Origin: Candidatus Pacearchaeota archaeon
GTDB taxonomy: Archaea > Nanobdellota > Nanobdellia > Pacearchaeales > GW2011-AR1
Direction: 5' to 3'
Length of the DNA stretch: 59,403 bases
Assembly (NCBI GenBank): GCA_018221305.1
Contig: JAAOYK010000062.1
Span: 1-59,403, forward strand
Both the position numbers and the translations under genes were made by a program. This document shows positions 16,194 through 25,093 of the stretch, piece by piece. Below the pieces are notes generated by a model. The model worked only from the letters and a program-made list of their open reading frames with translations, searched no databases and had not been told where the DNA came from. The number at the start of each line of letters is the position of its first letter. Position 1 is the first letter of the stretch.

Positions 16194-17012
16194 TTATTTC
16201 TTAGGTATAAGTACTACGTTAATAATTCCGCGTACAGCTATTTCTGAAAACAAAATATTTTTATTTTTATAAAACACGCCTTTATCTGAGCATACACTAT
16301 ATCCTTTTAATGAAAAAATAAAATCAACATAGTCCTTAAGCCCTTCCTCATCTGCTCCGATCTCGGCAATAACATATGGATGGAATTTTTTTATGACTTC
16401 ACGAGCCCCTAAAAGTACTTTGGCGTCAAAACCATCAGTATCAGTCTTTATTAATCTAACATTTTTTATTTTATTTTTCTTAACATATTCATCCAAAGTT
16501 ACAAATTTTACTTTTTCTTCACTAGGGCCTTTTGCTGATTTAAACATAGAATACTGGTTTTGGAAATAGAATTTCTGTGTTCCAGGTTTATCTGAAACTC
16601 CTAGTTTTTCAAGGTTTATATTTTTGAAGTTGTTTAAAAGCAAATTTATCTGCATCCGCTTATTTGCAGAAGTCATCGGTTCAAATGAATAAACAGAACC
16701 CTTATCACCTACAATTCTTGAAGATAATAAAGAATAATATCCAACATTTGCACCAACATCTAAAACCACGTCGCCAGGACGTAGAAACTTCTTAAAAAAT
16801 CGTGTTATAGTGGGCTCATAAAAATCATAATAAATACCACTTTCAACCATATCATTTAACCTTAGCAAAAAATTTATCCCTCTCCGCCTTGCAAAAACCA
16901 CCTTATTTTTGTCCCTTTTCCTATAAAATTTAAACAGTTTTGAAAGAGTTTTTCTAAAGGGCCTACTAGAAGATGCATAATATGATTTTAAGAGAGAATT
17001 CATTAAGGTCAT
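16194..17012 (-). CDS. FkbM-family methyltransferase
   Basis: SAM-dependent O-methyltransferase of the FkbM family, common in glycan and antibiotic clusters. The 272-residue product has a basic N-terminal stretch, then FFKKFLRPGDVVLDVGANVGYYSLLSSRIVG (SAM motif I), VYSFEPMTSANKRMQINLLLNN, and VRLIKTDTDGFDAKVLLGA, the FkbM signature with D-x-D-G-F. A TATA-like TATAAAAA (17032-17039) lies about 24 bases before the start on the minus strand, so the message is probably leaderless. Its stop abuts the convergent methyltransferase stop. Confidence 0.88.
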   Translation of the reverse strand: MTLMNSLLKSYYASSSRPFRKTLSKLFKFYRKRDKNKVVFARRRGINFLLRLNDMVESGIYYDFYEPTITRFFKKFLRPGDVVLDVGANVGYYSLLSSRIVGDKGSVYSFEPMTSANKRMQINLLLNNFKNINLEKLGVSDKPGTQKFYFQNQYSMFKSAKGPSEEKVKFVTLDEYVKKNKIKNVRLIKTDTDGFDAKVLLGAREVIKKFHPYVIAEIGADEEGLKDYVDFIFSLKGYSVCSDKGVFYKNKNILFSEIAVRGIINVVLIPKK

Positions 17013-17140
17013 TTTTAGATTGAGTATTAGATATAAAAAAATTTATGTAAGATCAATTTATAAAGTTATAGGTGATTTATACATTAAATTAGTAATATGC
17101 AAAACATTTAAAATAAAGAGAAAGTAAATTATATGTTATC

Positions 17141-18232
17141 ATGAAAAAGTTAAAAATTTATCTTCAAAAACCCTGGAAGTTTTCAGATTCACCATATTAT
17201 CAGTATTTACGAGAAAATCCTGCAGAAAATGTAATGTATGCTAATATTGAGAATTTTAAGCTAATACAAACAAAGAAAAAATTAAAATTCAATAATTGGC
17301 TAAAAAGTAGTATTAAAAAAGTAATCAAAAACTTTTCTCCAGATTTTCCTAATGCGCATTATACCAAGAATGCAAAAAGGTATGATTTAATACACTGTGC
17401 GCATTGTCTAAGCTTAAACAAAAAGCCGTTTGTTGCAGATATTGAATGGGTTGGACAATTTTGGGCAACAGGAGATGAAAATAAAAAAAAGAGAAAACGT
17501 ATATTAAAAATTTTAATGAGTAAACATTGTAAAAAAATTCTTGCATGGACAAAGTGGTCCTCAGAAGGAGTATTAAAAGTCTTTCCTGAAGTGAAAAATA
17601 AAATGGAGATAGTATACCCTGCAATGCCCAAACAAAAATTTGAACGCAAAAAAACGAAAAATATTCACTTATTATTTTCTGCGAGACGTTTCTATTTTAA
17701 AGGAGGATTACATGCTACTGAAGTTATTGATCAACTCACAAAAAAATATAAACATGTGTATGGCATAATTGCTTCTGATACCCCTAAAGAGGTTCTTGAT
17801 AAATATTCTAAAAATAAAAAAATAAAGTTTTATCCATTACTTGCAAAAAAAAGACTTTTTAAAGAAATTTATCCAAAGACAGACATTTTTGTTTATCCGT
17901 CATATACTGACACTTTTGGATTTCAATTAGTTGAAGCTCTTGCATTTGGGATACCAGTTGTAAGTGTAGACAACTTATCAAGAAACGAAGTTGTAATGGA
18001 TAAGAAAACAGGGTTTTTAGTAAAAAAACCAAAAGTCTGGAAGTATGATACATTAGTAGGTCAAGAAAAAATAGTTAACAAGATATGTGAAAAGACAGAA
18101 ATTCTCATAAAAAATAACAAATTAAGAACCATCATGTCAAAGAATTCATTAAAAGAAATAGAAACTGGAAGATTTTCAATAAAGCAAAGAAATGAAAAAC
18201 TTAAAAGGATATATAATGACGCTTTAAAATGA
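17141..18232 (+). CDS. GT4-family glycosyltransferase
   Basis: GT-B retaining glycosyltransferase, 363 residues. The C-terminal donor-binding half is clear: NIHLLFSARRFYFKGGLHATEVIDQL, then DIFVYPSYTDTFGFQLVEALAFGIPVVSVDN, which contains the E-x7-E signature (E in LVEALAFG), and a trailing ETGRFSIKQRNEKLKRIY. The N-terminal acceptor half is diverged and basic. A TATA-like ATTTAAAA (17106-17113) lies about 31 bases upstream. It overlaps the next gene by four bases. Confidence 0.85.
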   Translation: MKKLKIYLQKPWKFSDSPYYQYLRENPAENVMYANIENFKLIQTKKKLKFNNWLKSSIKKVIKNFSPDFPNAHYTKNAKRYDLIHCAHCLSLNKKPFVADIEWVGQFWATGDENKKKRKRILKILMSKHCKKILAWTKWSSEGVLKVFPEVKNKMEIVYPAMPKQKFERKKTKNIHLLFSARRFYFKGGLHATEVIDQLTKKYKHVYGIIASDTPKEVLDKYSKNKKIKFYPLLAKKRLFKEIYPKTDIFVYPSYTDTFGFQLVEALAFGIPVVSVDNLSRNEVVMDKKTGFLVKKPKVWKYDTLVGQEKIVNKICEKTEILIKNNKLRTIMSKNSLKEIETGRFSIKQRNEKLKRIYNDALK

Positions 18233-19107
18233 TTATTGTAGAAATTGGTCGAGGGCTTGGAAATGCAATGTATGTATACTCTGCAGCACTTGCCTTAGCT
18301 AAACATCATAAAACAGAACTTAAAATAGATGCGTCTTATGTTAATTGTTGGCCAAGACTTGAAAAATATGGAGGAGATTGGGAGTACAGTTTTGGCAAAT
18401 TTAATGTTTCAGCTAAACGAGCTACAAAAAAAGAAATCAGACAACATATATTTAAAACTAATTTCAGGTTAGTAGACAAATTTTTAAGAAAGAAGAAACT
18501 TTTTCAAAAACGAGTATACACTCATGGAACATATAACCCACGCGAAGAATTATTTAAACTTCCAAACGACATATATCTCTGGGGATATTTTGGTCATCCA
18601 AAATATTTTGATCACATTAAAAATGATTTAAGGCATGAATTTGAATTAAAAGATGACGCAAAACAAAAAATTTTACCTTTAATTAACAAATTAAAATCTG
18701 AAGAATCAGTAGCAATACATGTAAGACGGGGAGATTTAATAAGAATAGGGGCGCTTTTACTAACAAAAGAATATTATGCTAAAGCAGTTAGTATGATAAA
18801 GAAAAAAGTGAGAAATCCTAAATTTTATGTTTTTTCAGATGAACCAGAATGGTGCAAAAAAAATTTTGACTTTGATGTATCAATAGAGTATATTGAAGGA
18901 AACAAAGGTTATGAAGACTTTGAATTGATAAAATCTTGTAAACATAAAATTTTGGCTAATAGTGCGCTTAGCTGGTGGGCAGGATATCTTAGTGATATTA
19001 AGAATGCAATCATTATATCTCCAAGACCGTTTACGCACTGGATAAGTTTAGCAAAACAAGCAGAAGAAATAATTCCCAGAAAATGGATAAAAATCGATGT
19101 TACTTAA
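18229..19107 (+). CDS. GT11-family (alpha-1,2-fucosyltransferase-like) glycosyltransferase
   Basis: Inverting glycosyltransferase of the GT11 family, whose known members use GDP-fucose. The 292-residue product starts with IIVEIGRGLGNAMYVYSAALALAKHH (the N-x-M/L-F/Y-Q/V-Y-A motif), has AIHVRRGDLIR at residues 162-172 (the H-x-R-R-G-D donor motif), FYVFSDEPEWCK, and the C-terminal DFELIKSCKHKILANSALSWWAGYL. All hallmarks are present. The donor could be GDP-fucose or another GDP-deoxy-sugar such as a 6-deoxy-heptose, given the GDP-heptose enzymes nearby. Confidence 0.88.
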   Translation: MIIVEIGRGLGNAMYVYSAALALAKHHKTELKIDASYVNCWPRLEKYGGDWEYSFGKFNVSAKRATKKEIRQHIFKTNFRLVDKFLRKKKLFQKRVYTHGTYNPREELFKLPNDIYLWGYFGHPKYFDHIKNDLRHEFELKDDAKQKILPLINKLKSEESVAIHVRRGDLIRIGALLLTKEYYAKAVSMIKKKVRNPKFYVFSDEPEWCKKNFDFDVSIEYIEGNKGYEDFELIKSCKHKILANSALSWWAGYLSDIKNAIIISPRPFTHWISLAKQAEEIIPRKWIKIDVT

Positions 19108-19164
19108 AAACATAATTTTTTAAAAAGTAACAATATTTATTAATGGATCATTTTATTAGTGAAT

Positions 19165-20253
19165 ATGAAAGATAAAAGAAAAGTTTTGTTTATCGGAAGG
19201 TTTCCTCCACCAATGCATGGAGCTTCAAAGATGAATGAATTGTATTATAATAGCAAAATTATCAGAGAAAAGTTCCATGTGCGAAAGATAAAGATTAATT
19301 ATTCTGAGACCTTGGACGAACTTGGACGTTTTAATATTAAAAAATTTTTTGGAGTATTTATTGTATTTTTCCAGGTTTTGAAAAATCTAATAAGCTTTAG
19401 ACCAAATGTAGTAGACTTTGAAATTGCACCACATGGTGTTGCTTTTTATAGAGATAGTATTTATGCGCTACTGTTTAAGCTTTTTGGCAAAAAAGTAATT
19501 TATCACCTACATTCTAAAGAAGTTACTAATAATTTCTACACCAGATTTATATATAACAATTCAAAAGTCGTTATCTTATCAGAGGGACTTTTATCTTCGA
19601 TAAAAGGTGTTGTAAATAGAAAAAATCAAGTTATCATTAATAACGGATTAAAGGATACAATCAGTGATAAACAATTTGAAGCAATTTTAAAAGAACGAAA
19701 AAAAGAAAAAGTGCCTCAAATATTATTTTTGTCAAATCTGATAATTAGTAAAGGGTCAATAGACACGCTTAAGATTTGTAAAGAATTAAAAGAAAAAAAG
19801 AAGGAATTTAGGTGTTCGTTTGTAGGGTCCTGGCCAGATGAGGCTACAAAAAAAGCCTGGAACCAAAAATTGCATGATTATAAGTTAGAAGATTATTGTA
19901 AGTATTTAGGGCCAAAATATGGAAAAGAAAAAAATAAAATCCTTGCAAAAACTAAAATTATGATTCTGCCTACACAATATAAAACAGAATGTTACCCGTT
20001 AGTTATTCTTGAAGCGTTTATGTTCGGTATACCGGTATTATCCTATGATAACGGAGCAATCAAAGAGATTATTATAAAAAACGAATTTGGTAAAGTAGTT
20101 AAGAAAGGTGAATGGAAAAAACTTGCAAAACATTTGAATCAAAATATTGATAAAAAAACAAATGCTCAAAAAATCAGGAATCATTTTAAAGAAAAGCATT
20201 TAGTAGTTTATTCTGAAAAGAAATTACTAGATCTGCTAAAGAAATCAGTATAG
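19165..20253 (+). CDS. GT4-family glycosyltransferase
   Basis: GT-B glycosyltransferase, 362 residues. I chose ATG 19165 over the upstream GTG 19159; AT-rich TATTTATTAA centred about 26 bases upstream fits a leaderless start. The N-terminus has KVLFIGRFPPPMHGASKMNE, typical for this family, and the donor domain has PQILFLSNLIISKGSIDTLKI and MILPTQYKTECYPLVILEAFMFGIPVLSYDNGAIKEII with the E-x7-E pair (E in LVILEAFMFG and in IKEI). Substrates are unknown. It converges on the sugar kinase/nucleotidyltransferase fusion with a 10-base gap. Confidence 0.87.
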   Translation: MKDKRKVLFIGRFPPPMHGASKMNELYYNSKIIREKFHVRKIKINYSETLDELGRFNIKKFFGVFIVFFQVLKNLISFRPNVVDFEIAPHGVAFYRDSIYALLFKLFGKKVIYHLHSKEVTNNFYTRFIYNNSKVVILSEGLLSSIKGVVNRKNQVIINNGLKDTISDKQFEAILKERKKEKVPQILFLSNLIISKGSIDTLKICKELKEKKKEFRCSFVGSWPDEATKKAWNQKLHDYKLEDYCKYLGPKYGKEKNKILAKTKIMILPTQYKTECYPLVILEAFMFGIPVLSYDNGAIKEIIIKNEFGKVVKKGEWKKLAKHLNQNIDKKTNAQKIRNHFKEKHLVVYSEKKLLDLLKKSV

Positions 20254-20263
20254 AAATCGCGTA

Positions 20264-22303
20264 TTAGCTTTCAACTGGCCAGACACGTGATCCTCTTTGT
20301 TCAAAATTAAAATCCAGGATCTCTCCACCTTCACTTGCAAGCATTTTTACTAATTGATTTTTCTTTTTTGGTGGATGGAAAAATAAAAGATAACCTCCAC
20401 CGCCAGAGCCTAATAGTTTTCCTCCAAAAATTCCACTTTTTATTCCTAAGTCATATAAACGATCAATTTTTTCGTTTGTTACATGAGGTGATAATTCTCT
20501 TTTGCGTTCCCAGGATTCGTGTAATAACTCACCAATACGTTCAAAATTTGGTGTTGCAGATAACAAATTCTCTTTAATCCCTGTAGCAACATCTTTTAAG
20601 CTTTGAAGCTTTCTTGTCACCTGGGCTTCATCTTCTTGAAAAGATTTCTCCTGGCTTTTATGCTGCTCACTAGAATAGTGTTGGCTGCCAGTATAACATA
20701 AAGTTAGATGACTTTTTAATTCATCTATTGTACTATCCTTAAGTCTTAGTGGATGCATAATCTTTTTGTCGCCATTAACAAACTCCATCCAATTAAAACC
20801 TCCAAAGACTGCTACATACTGATCTTGTTTTCCTCCACGAATATTTAACTCATCAACTTCTACACGATAAGCAGTCTCTGCCAAAGATTCATCATCAAAT
20901 CTTCGTCCTTGTAATTCACCTAAAGCTTGTGTTACTAATACTGCCAAACTAGCAGAAGAACCAAGGCCACGCCTTGGAGGTACATCATTATGTAAATAAA
21001 GATCAACACCAAAATTTGGTTTAACAACATTAAAAACTGCTTTGACAAGGTCAAAATTTCCATCATATTTTAAGTCCTTTGTGTCAAGCACTAACTCGTT
21101 TTCAAGCATGTCAGATTCTATGACGAGTTTTGAATCTGCTCTTCTTGCAGCAGTTAAGTGGCAATATTTATCAATTGTTGTACTAATAACAACACCCCCA
21201 TATTTTTCAAAAAAGTATGGAATATCTGTTCCCCCTCCTGCAAAACTTATACGCAAAGGAACCTTTCCGCGCACTACTGGAAGTTTTTGTACTTCAATTT
21301 CTTCATTATGAAACCTAATATCAGCAATACGCCCATTATCATCCAAAATTGGTAGATGACGGGTTCCTGAAAGTAAAATATTAAAATTCTCTTCGTCACT
21401 ATAACTTGTTCTTCCAATTTTTTCTAAATGTTTTACCATTGCTTTTGAAACATTTTCATCCACATCACCACCATTTATTAAATATCTTCTAATAATATTA
21501 TCATTAAGAACACCTTGAAGTTTTCCATCAGGACAAGTAATAAGTAAAAGATCTGTTCGATTTAAATCTAGGATCTTCATTGCTTCACGCACTGTCCTGT
21601 TATCTGTTGTTTGCAATTTTTTTAAGAAATCTTGCCTAAACCTTTCATAGGTTTCGGGTCTTCCAATATCCATAAAATATCCGTCATGGACCTGACCATA
21701 AAGATCACCCTGACGTGCAAGATTTGGAAAAAGTTCATTTTCCAAAGAAACTTTTTTTCCTTCAGGAATTTGTTTAAATATTTCAGGATTAAATAAATAA
21801 ATTCCACGATTTACAAGCCCAGAAGGTGAACCAGACTTTTCTAAAAAATCCGTGATTTTGTCACCTGTTAGCATTACACTCCCATATTCTTTAACGTTAT
21901 CTGAGCGTGTAAGAACCATACTTGCAAGGCCCTTATGGGTATTATGAAACTCATTAAAATCTGATAGATTCACATCAGAGTAAGAATCTCCATTTAACAC
22001 AAAAAAGGTATCATCAATATATTTTTGTGCAAGTTTAATTGCTCCACCGGTTCCTAAAGGAACTTCTTCTTGAGAATAAGTAAGATTTACACCAAACCGG
22101 CCACCATCTCCAAAGTAGGATTTAATATTGTCAGATTTATAATGTACACATAAAGTAATATCATTTAGTCCCTGATCTCTTAAATAATCAATCTGATGTT
22201 CAAGAAAAGGTTTTCCTGCAATCAAGGCCATTGGTTTTGGTAGATCTTTGACTACCTCGCGTAACCTTGTTCCAAATCCTCCTGCAAGAATAATTGATTT
22301 CAT
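20264..22303 (-). CDS. Fused sugar-1-phosphate nucleotidyltransferase (HddC-like) + CBS pair + GHMP sugar kinase (HddA-like)
   Basis: One 679-residue polypeptide with two activities that are separate proteins in the bacterial GDP-D-glycero-alpha-D-manno-heptose pathway. Residues 1-225 are an NTP-transferase with IILAGGFGTRLREVVKDLPKP, GTGGAI and LNGDSYSDVN (best like HddC guanylyltransferase). Residues about 235-335 look like a CBS pair (VREAMKILDLNRTDLLLI ... ARHLPILDDNGRI type). From about 340 the chain is a GHMP kinase: VPLRISFAGGGTDIPYFFEKYGG, the ATP loop PPRRGLGSSASLAVLV, and LLGSGGGGYLLFF, as in HddA. It would phosphorylate a heptose 7-phosphate at C1 and, after C7 dephosphorylation, guanylylate it. 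GDP-fucose salvage (kinase/pyrophosphorylase) is an alternative. Confidence 0.85.
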   Translation of the reverse strand: MKSIILAGGFGTRLREVVKDLPKPMALIAGKPFLEHQIDYLRDQGLNDITLCVHYKSDNIKSYFGDGGRFGVNLTYSQEEVPLGTGGAIKLAQKYIDDTFFVLNGDSYSDVNLSDFNEFHNTHKGLASMVLTRSDNVKEYGSVMLTGDKITDFLEKSGSPSGLVNRGIYLFNPEIFKQIPEGKKVSLENELFPNLARQGDLYGQVHDGYFMDIGRPETYERFRQDFLKKLQTTDNRTVREAMKILDLNRTDLLLITCPDGKLQGVLNDNIIRRYLINGGDVDENVSKAMVKHLEKIGRTSYSDEENFNILLSGTRHLPILDDNGRIADIRFHNEEIEVQKLPVVRGKVPLRISFAGGGTDIPYFFEKYGGVVISTTIDKYCHLTAARRADSKLVIESDMLENELVLDTKDLKYDGNFDLVKAVFNVVKPNFGVDLYLHNDVPPRRGLGSSASLAVLVTQALGELQGRRFDDESLAETAYRVEVDELNIRGGKQDQYVAVFGGFNWMEFVNGDKKIMHPLRLKDSTIDELKSHLTLCYTGSQHYSSEQHKSQEKSFQEDEAQVTRKLQSLKDVATGIKENLLSATPNFERIGELLHESWERKRELSPHVTNEKIDRLYDLGIKSGIFGGKLLGSGGGGYLLFFHPPKKKNQLVKMLASEGGEILDFNFEQRGSRVWPVES

Positions 22304-22339
22304 GCTCTAATTTTAAAAAAACCTCATTTTGAAATAATA

Positions 22340-23320
22340 TTAAACATTCCCATAAAGATTATTTTTTAATAAAATTTCATATGCCTTCAAAAGCTCAACA
22401 ATACCATCATCTAAAGAATAAGCAGGCTTAAAGCCTGTATCTAATAAACGTTTATTTGATACAATATAGTTTCTTTTGTCAGGATCTTTACCAATAGGAG
22501 CTTCTAAGATTTCCAAACCTGGGACATATTTTTTTATTTTTTGTGCAAGTTCTAGTTTTGACAAATTAGCATCATCAAGGCCTAAATTATAAGGTTTGTT
22601 CTTCATTGTTTCATAATTTTCTATTCCGTGCTCAAAAGCTCGGGCCACGTCACGAATGTGGATGTAGTTTCTTTTAAAAGAAGATTCAAAAAGTACTAAG
22701 CTTCTGTCTTGCACAGCTTTTAACACGAAATCGTTTACTAGCAAATCAGTACGCATTCTTGGAGAAACACCAAACACGGTCGCAAGCCTAAAAGTTAAAG
22801 CGTCTTTAGTTCCTTCTAATAAATCCTTTTCAGCCTTACATTTTGTTTTACCGTACAAAGAAATAGGCTGAAGAGGAGTATCTTCAGTACAAAAGACTTC
22901 ACCAGTTCGAGCACCATACCCACTATTTGTGTTTGGATATAATATTTTTTGTTCAGGACTTCTAAAATAATTAAGATTATCTACTGCTTCCTCATTAATC
23001 TCTCTTGCGTCTTGAGGATTTCTATCGCATAAAGGCATCCCAACCCTTGCTGCTAAAGGAATAATAACATCCTTATCTTTTATAACACGTTTTACAAGGC
23101 CTTGGTCACGTACATCACCATAAATAAAGTCAAACTTAGGATTATGTGCATAAATCATTAAGGATTTTTGACTAAATGATAGATTATCAAGACAAGTGAC
23201 ATTATAACCAGATTCAAGAAAGTGACCAGTCATCACGCTTCCAAGATACCCTGCACCACCCGTAATCAGGATGTTTCCTTTATCTCTTTTAACCTCTTTG
23301 AATTCATAACTCTTTGCCAT
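22340..23320 (-). CDS. NAD-dependent sugar epimerase/dehydratase (extended SDR)
   Basis: 326-residue extended SDR. The cofactor motif is ILITGGAGYLGSVMTGHF (TGGAGYLG); the active site has PNTNSGYG and an intact YxxxK in LYGKTKCKAEKDLL, so it should be catalytically competent. DVIIPLAARVGMPLCDRNP and FKRNYIHIRDVARAFEHGI are further family marks. Substrate is a nucleotide sugar. It lies 36 bases upstream of the HddC/HddA fusion on the same strand, suggesting it acts on the product or precursor of that enzyme. CTTAAAAT at 23341-23348 lies about 24 bases before the start, giving a leaderless message. Confidence 0.87.
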   Translation of the reverse strand: MAKSYEFKEVKRDKGNILITGGAGYLGSVMTGHFLESGYNVTCLDNLSFSQKSLMIYAHNPKFDFIYGDVRDQGLVKRVIKDKDVIIPLAARVGMPLCDRNPQDAREINEEAVDNLNYFRSPEQKILYPNTNSGYGARTGEVFCTEDTPLQPISLYGKTKCKAEKDLLEGTKDALTFRLATVFGVSPRMRTDLLVNDFVLKAVQDRSLVLFESSFKRNYIHIRDVARAFEHGIENYETMKNKPYNLGLDDANLSKLELAQKIKKYVPGLEILEAPIGKDPDKRNYIVSNKRLLDTGFKPAYSLDDGIVELLKAYEILLKNNLYGNV

Positions 23321-23434
23321 ATTTTACCTATTCTTTAATACTTAAAATGACAAAAAATTGTTTTAAATAGTTTATTATTATCAATTATATCTATGCAATA
23401 ATAGTTATATATTGCAGTTGTTTTACCTTAAGAA

Positions 23435-23443
23435 TATTTAAAA
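23435..23443 (+). promoter_or_regulatory. TATA box that decides the start of the CgeB-like gene
   Basis: TATTTAAAA is centred 27 bases before ATG 23466 but only 12 before the longer in-frame ATG 23451, so transcription would begin at or after 23451's position and translation at 23466. It supports a leaderless message. Confidence 0.55.
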
Positions 23444-23465
23444 GTAAGTCATGAATTCTGTTTTT

Positions 23466-25067
23466 ATGAAAAATAAAGCTAATAAAATTATGGTGATAAC
23501 TGTAACAGATGTACGTAATATTCCAAAGCAACAATGGACAAAGCCTTTGACTGAAAACTGCAAAGAGCTAGTTTGGATTGATTTAAAGAAAATATACCTT
23601 GAACATGGTAAAGAAAAAACACAAAAAATTCTCTTAAAGAAAGTTGAACAAGAAAAGCCAGAATTTTTGTTTATGTATGATAGTCTTTTTTATGATATTA
23701 ACCTCTTAAGTTTAATGGATGGTATTAAACAAGTATCAAAAAAAACACGCACAGTACTTTTTTCAGGCGATGATGACTTAACTTTTGATTATACAAGATA
23801 CCTTGCATTATTTTTTGATTATATTTTGCTTGGATTAATTGATTATGTCAAGATTTATGAAGAACACGGACTAAATAATGCATATTATATAACACCTGCA
23901 GATTATAAAGAAATCCCACAACAAGCAAAAAAGTATGATGTAACATTTATGGGGGCTGATAAAGCAGATAGAAGAGAAGTTTTGGATTATTTGCACAAAA
24001 GCGGAGTTAATATCACATTGTTTGGGTATCCAACATGGAAAAAATATCCAGGATTAAGAGATATTTATAAGGGAATGCTCCCCAGCGAAGAATATTTGAA
24101 AACAATCAGTCAAAGCAAAATAAATCTTTGCTTTTCTAAAAATATGCTTGGCGTGCCCCACTTAACAGGAAGATTTCTTGAAAACAGTGTCTTAAAATCT
24201 TTTTCTTTGATTGAGTATTCTCCTCAGGTTGCTGAACTTCTCAAGGAAGGAAAGGAAATTGTCATGTTTAAGACAAAAGAAGAAGCATTAAAGAAAATAA
24301 AATATTATCTAGAACATGAAAACGAGCGAGAAAATATAGCCAAAGCAGCATATAAAAAAGTTACAGTAGATTTTGATTTCAGAAAGAATCTTAAAAAATT
24401 TATACAAAAAGCATTAAAACAAAAACCAAAAAGTAATGTACCAAAAGAAGATTCTTCATTAATCTATCTTAACGAAAAATTGATGAAAGAGCCAAAAGAG
24501 CAATTGTTCAAAAAAATAAAAAATTTTGAATATATTGCTTTTTCAAAAGGTAAAGTTATAAAATCTAGATTTAAAGATAGATTACAGGTATACTCTATTA
24601 AAGAAAATAAGAAACAAATTAGCTGTTGTGACTATACTATTTACTCAAAACAGTTAGGAGATTATGCAAGGTTTCGATTTGTACCCTTTGGTAAAGTTCC
24701 AAACAGAGAATATGCACCTTACTTAAGCATAAACCAGATTGTTATGACAAAAAAGTTTTTTATTGAAAATTTTGCACAAATAAAAAATGCATACAAAAAG
24801 GAAATGATTAATTTTGTTAATCAAAAAAATACTGCTTTTGTCTCAATACCATTAGTACGGATCAGTAAGTTTAGGTCGAAATTTTTCAAACAAAAAGAAT
24901 TAACAGAACAATTAGGTCTATTTTTATTTTCATTTCATAGAGAGCTTTATGCTAGAAGAAAAAATCCAATCAGATTCATGCAATATGTTTTCTCATTACT
25001 AAAAGAAATTATTATGGGTAAGAGGTTTATAATTAAACAAATAAAATATAGGATCCCAAAGTCTTAA
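23466..25067 (+). CDS. CgeB-like glycosyltransferase with extra C-terminal domain
   Basis: 533-residue protein. Residues about 1-320 match a GT-B enzyme of the CgeB/spore-maturation type: ELVWIDLKKIY, PEFLFMYDSLFYDINLLSLM, TVLFSGDDDLTFDYTRYLALFFDYILLG, VTFMGADKADRREVLDYLHKSG and NLCFSKNMLGVPHLTGRFLENS ... SLIEYSPQVAELLKEGKEIVMF. The last 200 residues form a separate basic domain (ISCCDYTIYSKQLGDYARFRFVPFG, NQIVMTKKFFIENFAQIKNAYKKEMINF, LFLFSFHRELYAR) that I do not recognise. The start follows promoter geometry. Sugar donor and acceptor are unknown. Confidence 0.75.
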   Translation: MKNKANKIMVITVTDVRNIPKQQWTKPLTENCKELVWIDLKKIYLEHGKEKTQKILLKKVEQEKPEFLFMYDSLFYDINLLSLMDGIKQVSKKTRTVLFSGDDDLTFDYTRYLALFFDYILLGLIDYVKIYEEHGLNNAYYITPADYKEIPQQAKKYDVTFMGADKADRREVLDYLHKSGVNITLFGYPTWKKYPGLRDIYKGMLPSEEYLKTISQSKINLCFSKNMLGVPHLTGRFLENSVLKSFSLIEYSPQVAELLKEGKEIVMFKTKEEALKKIKYYLEHENERENIAKAAYKKVTVDFDFRKNLKKFIQKALKQKPKSNVPKEDSSLIYLNEKLMKEPKEQLFKKIKNFEYIAFSKGKVIKSRFKDRLQVYSIKENKKQISCCDYTIYSKQLGDYARFRFVPFGKVPNREYAPYLSINQIVMTKKFFIENFAQIKNAYKKEMINFVNQKNTAFVSIPLVRISKFRSKFFKQKELTEQLGLFLFSFHRELYARRKNPIRFMQYVFSLLKEIIMGKRFIIKQIKYRIPKS

Positions 25068-25093
25068 ATTCAGGGAATCATTATATCAATAAC

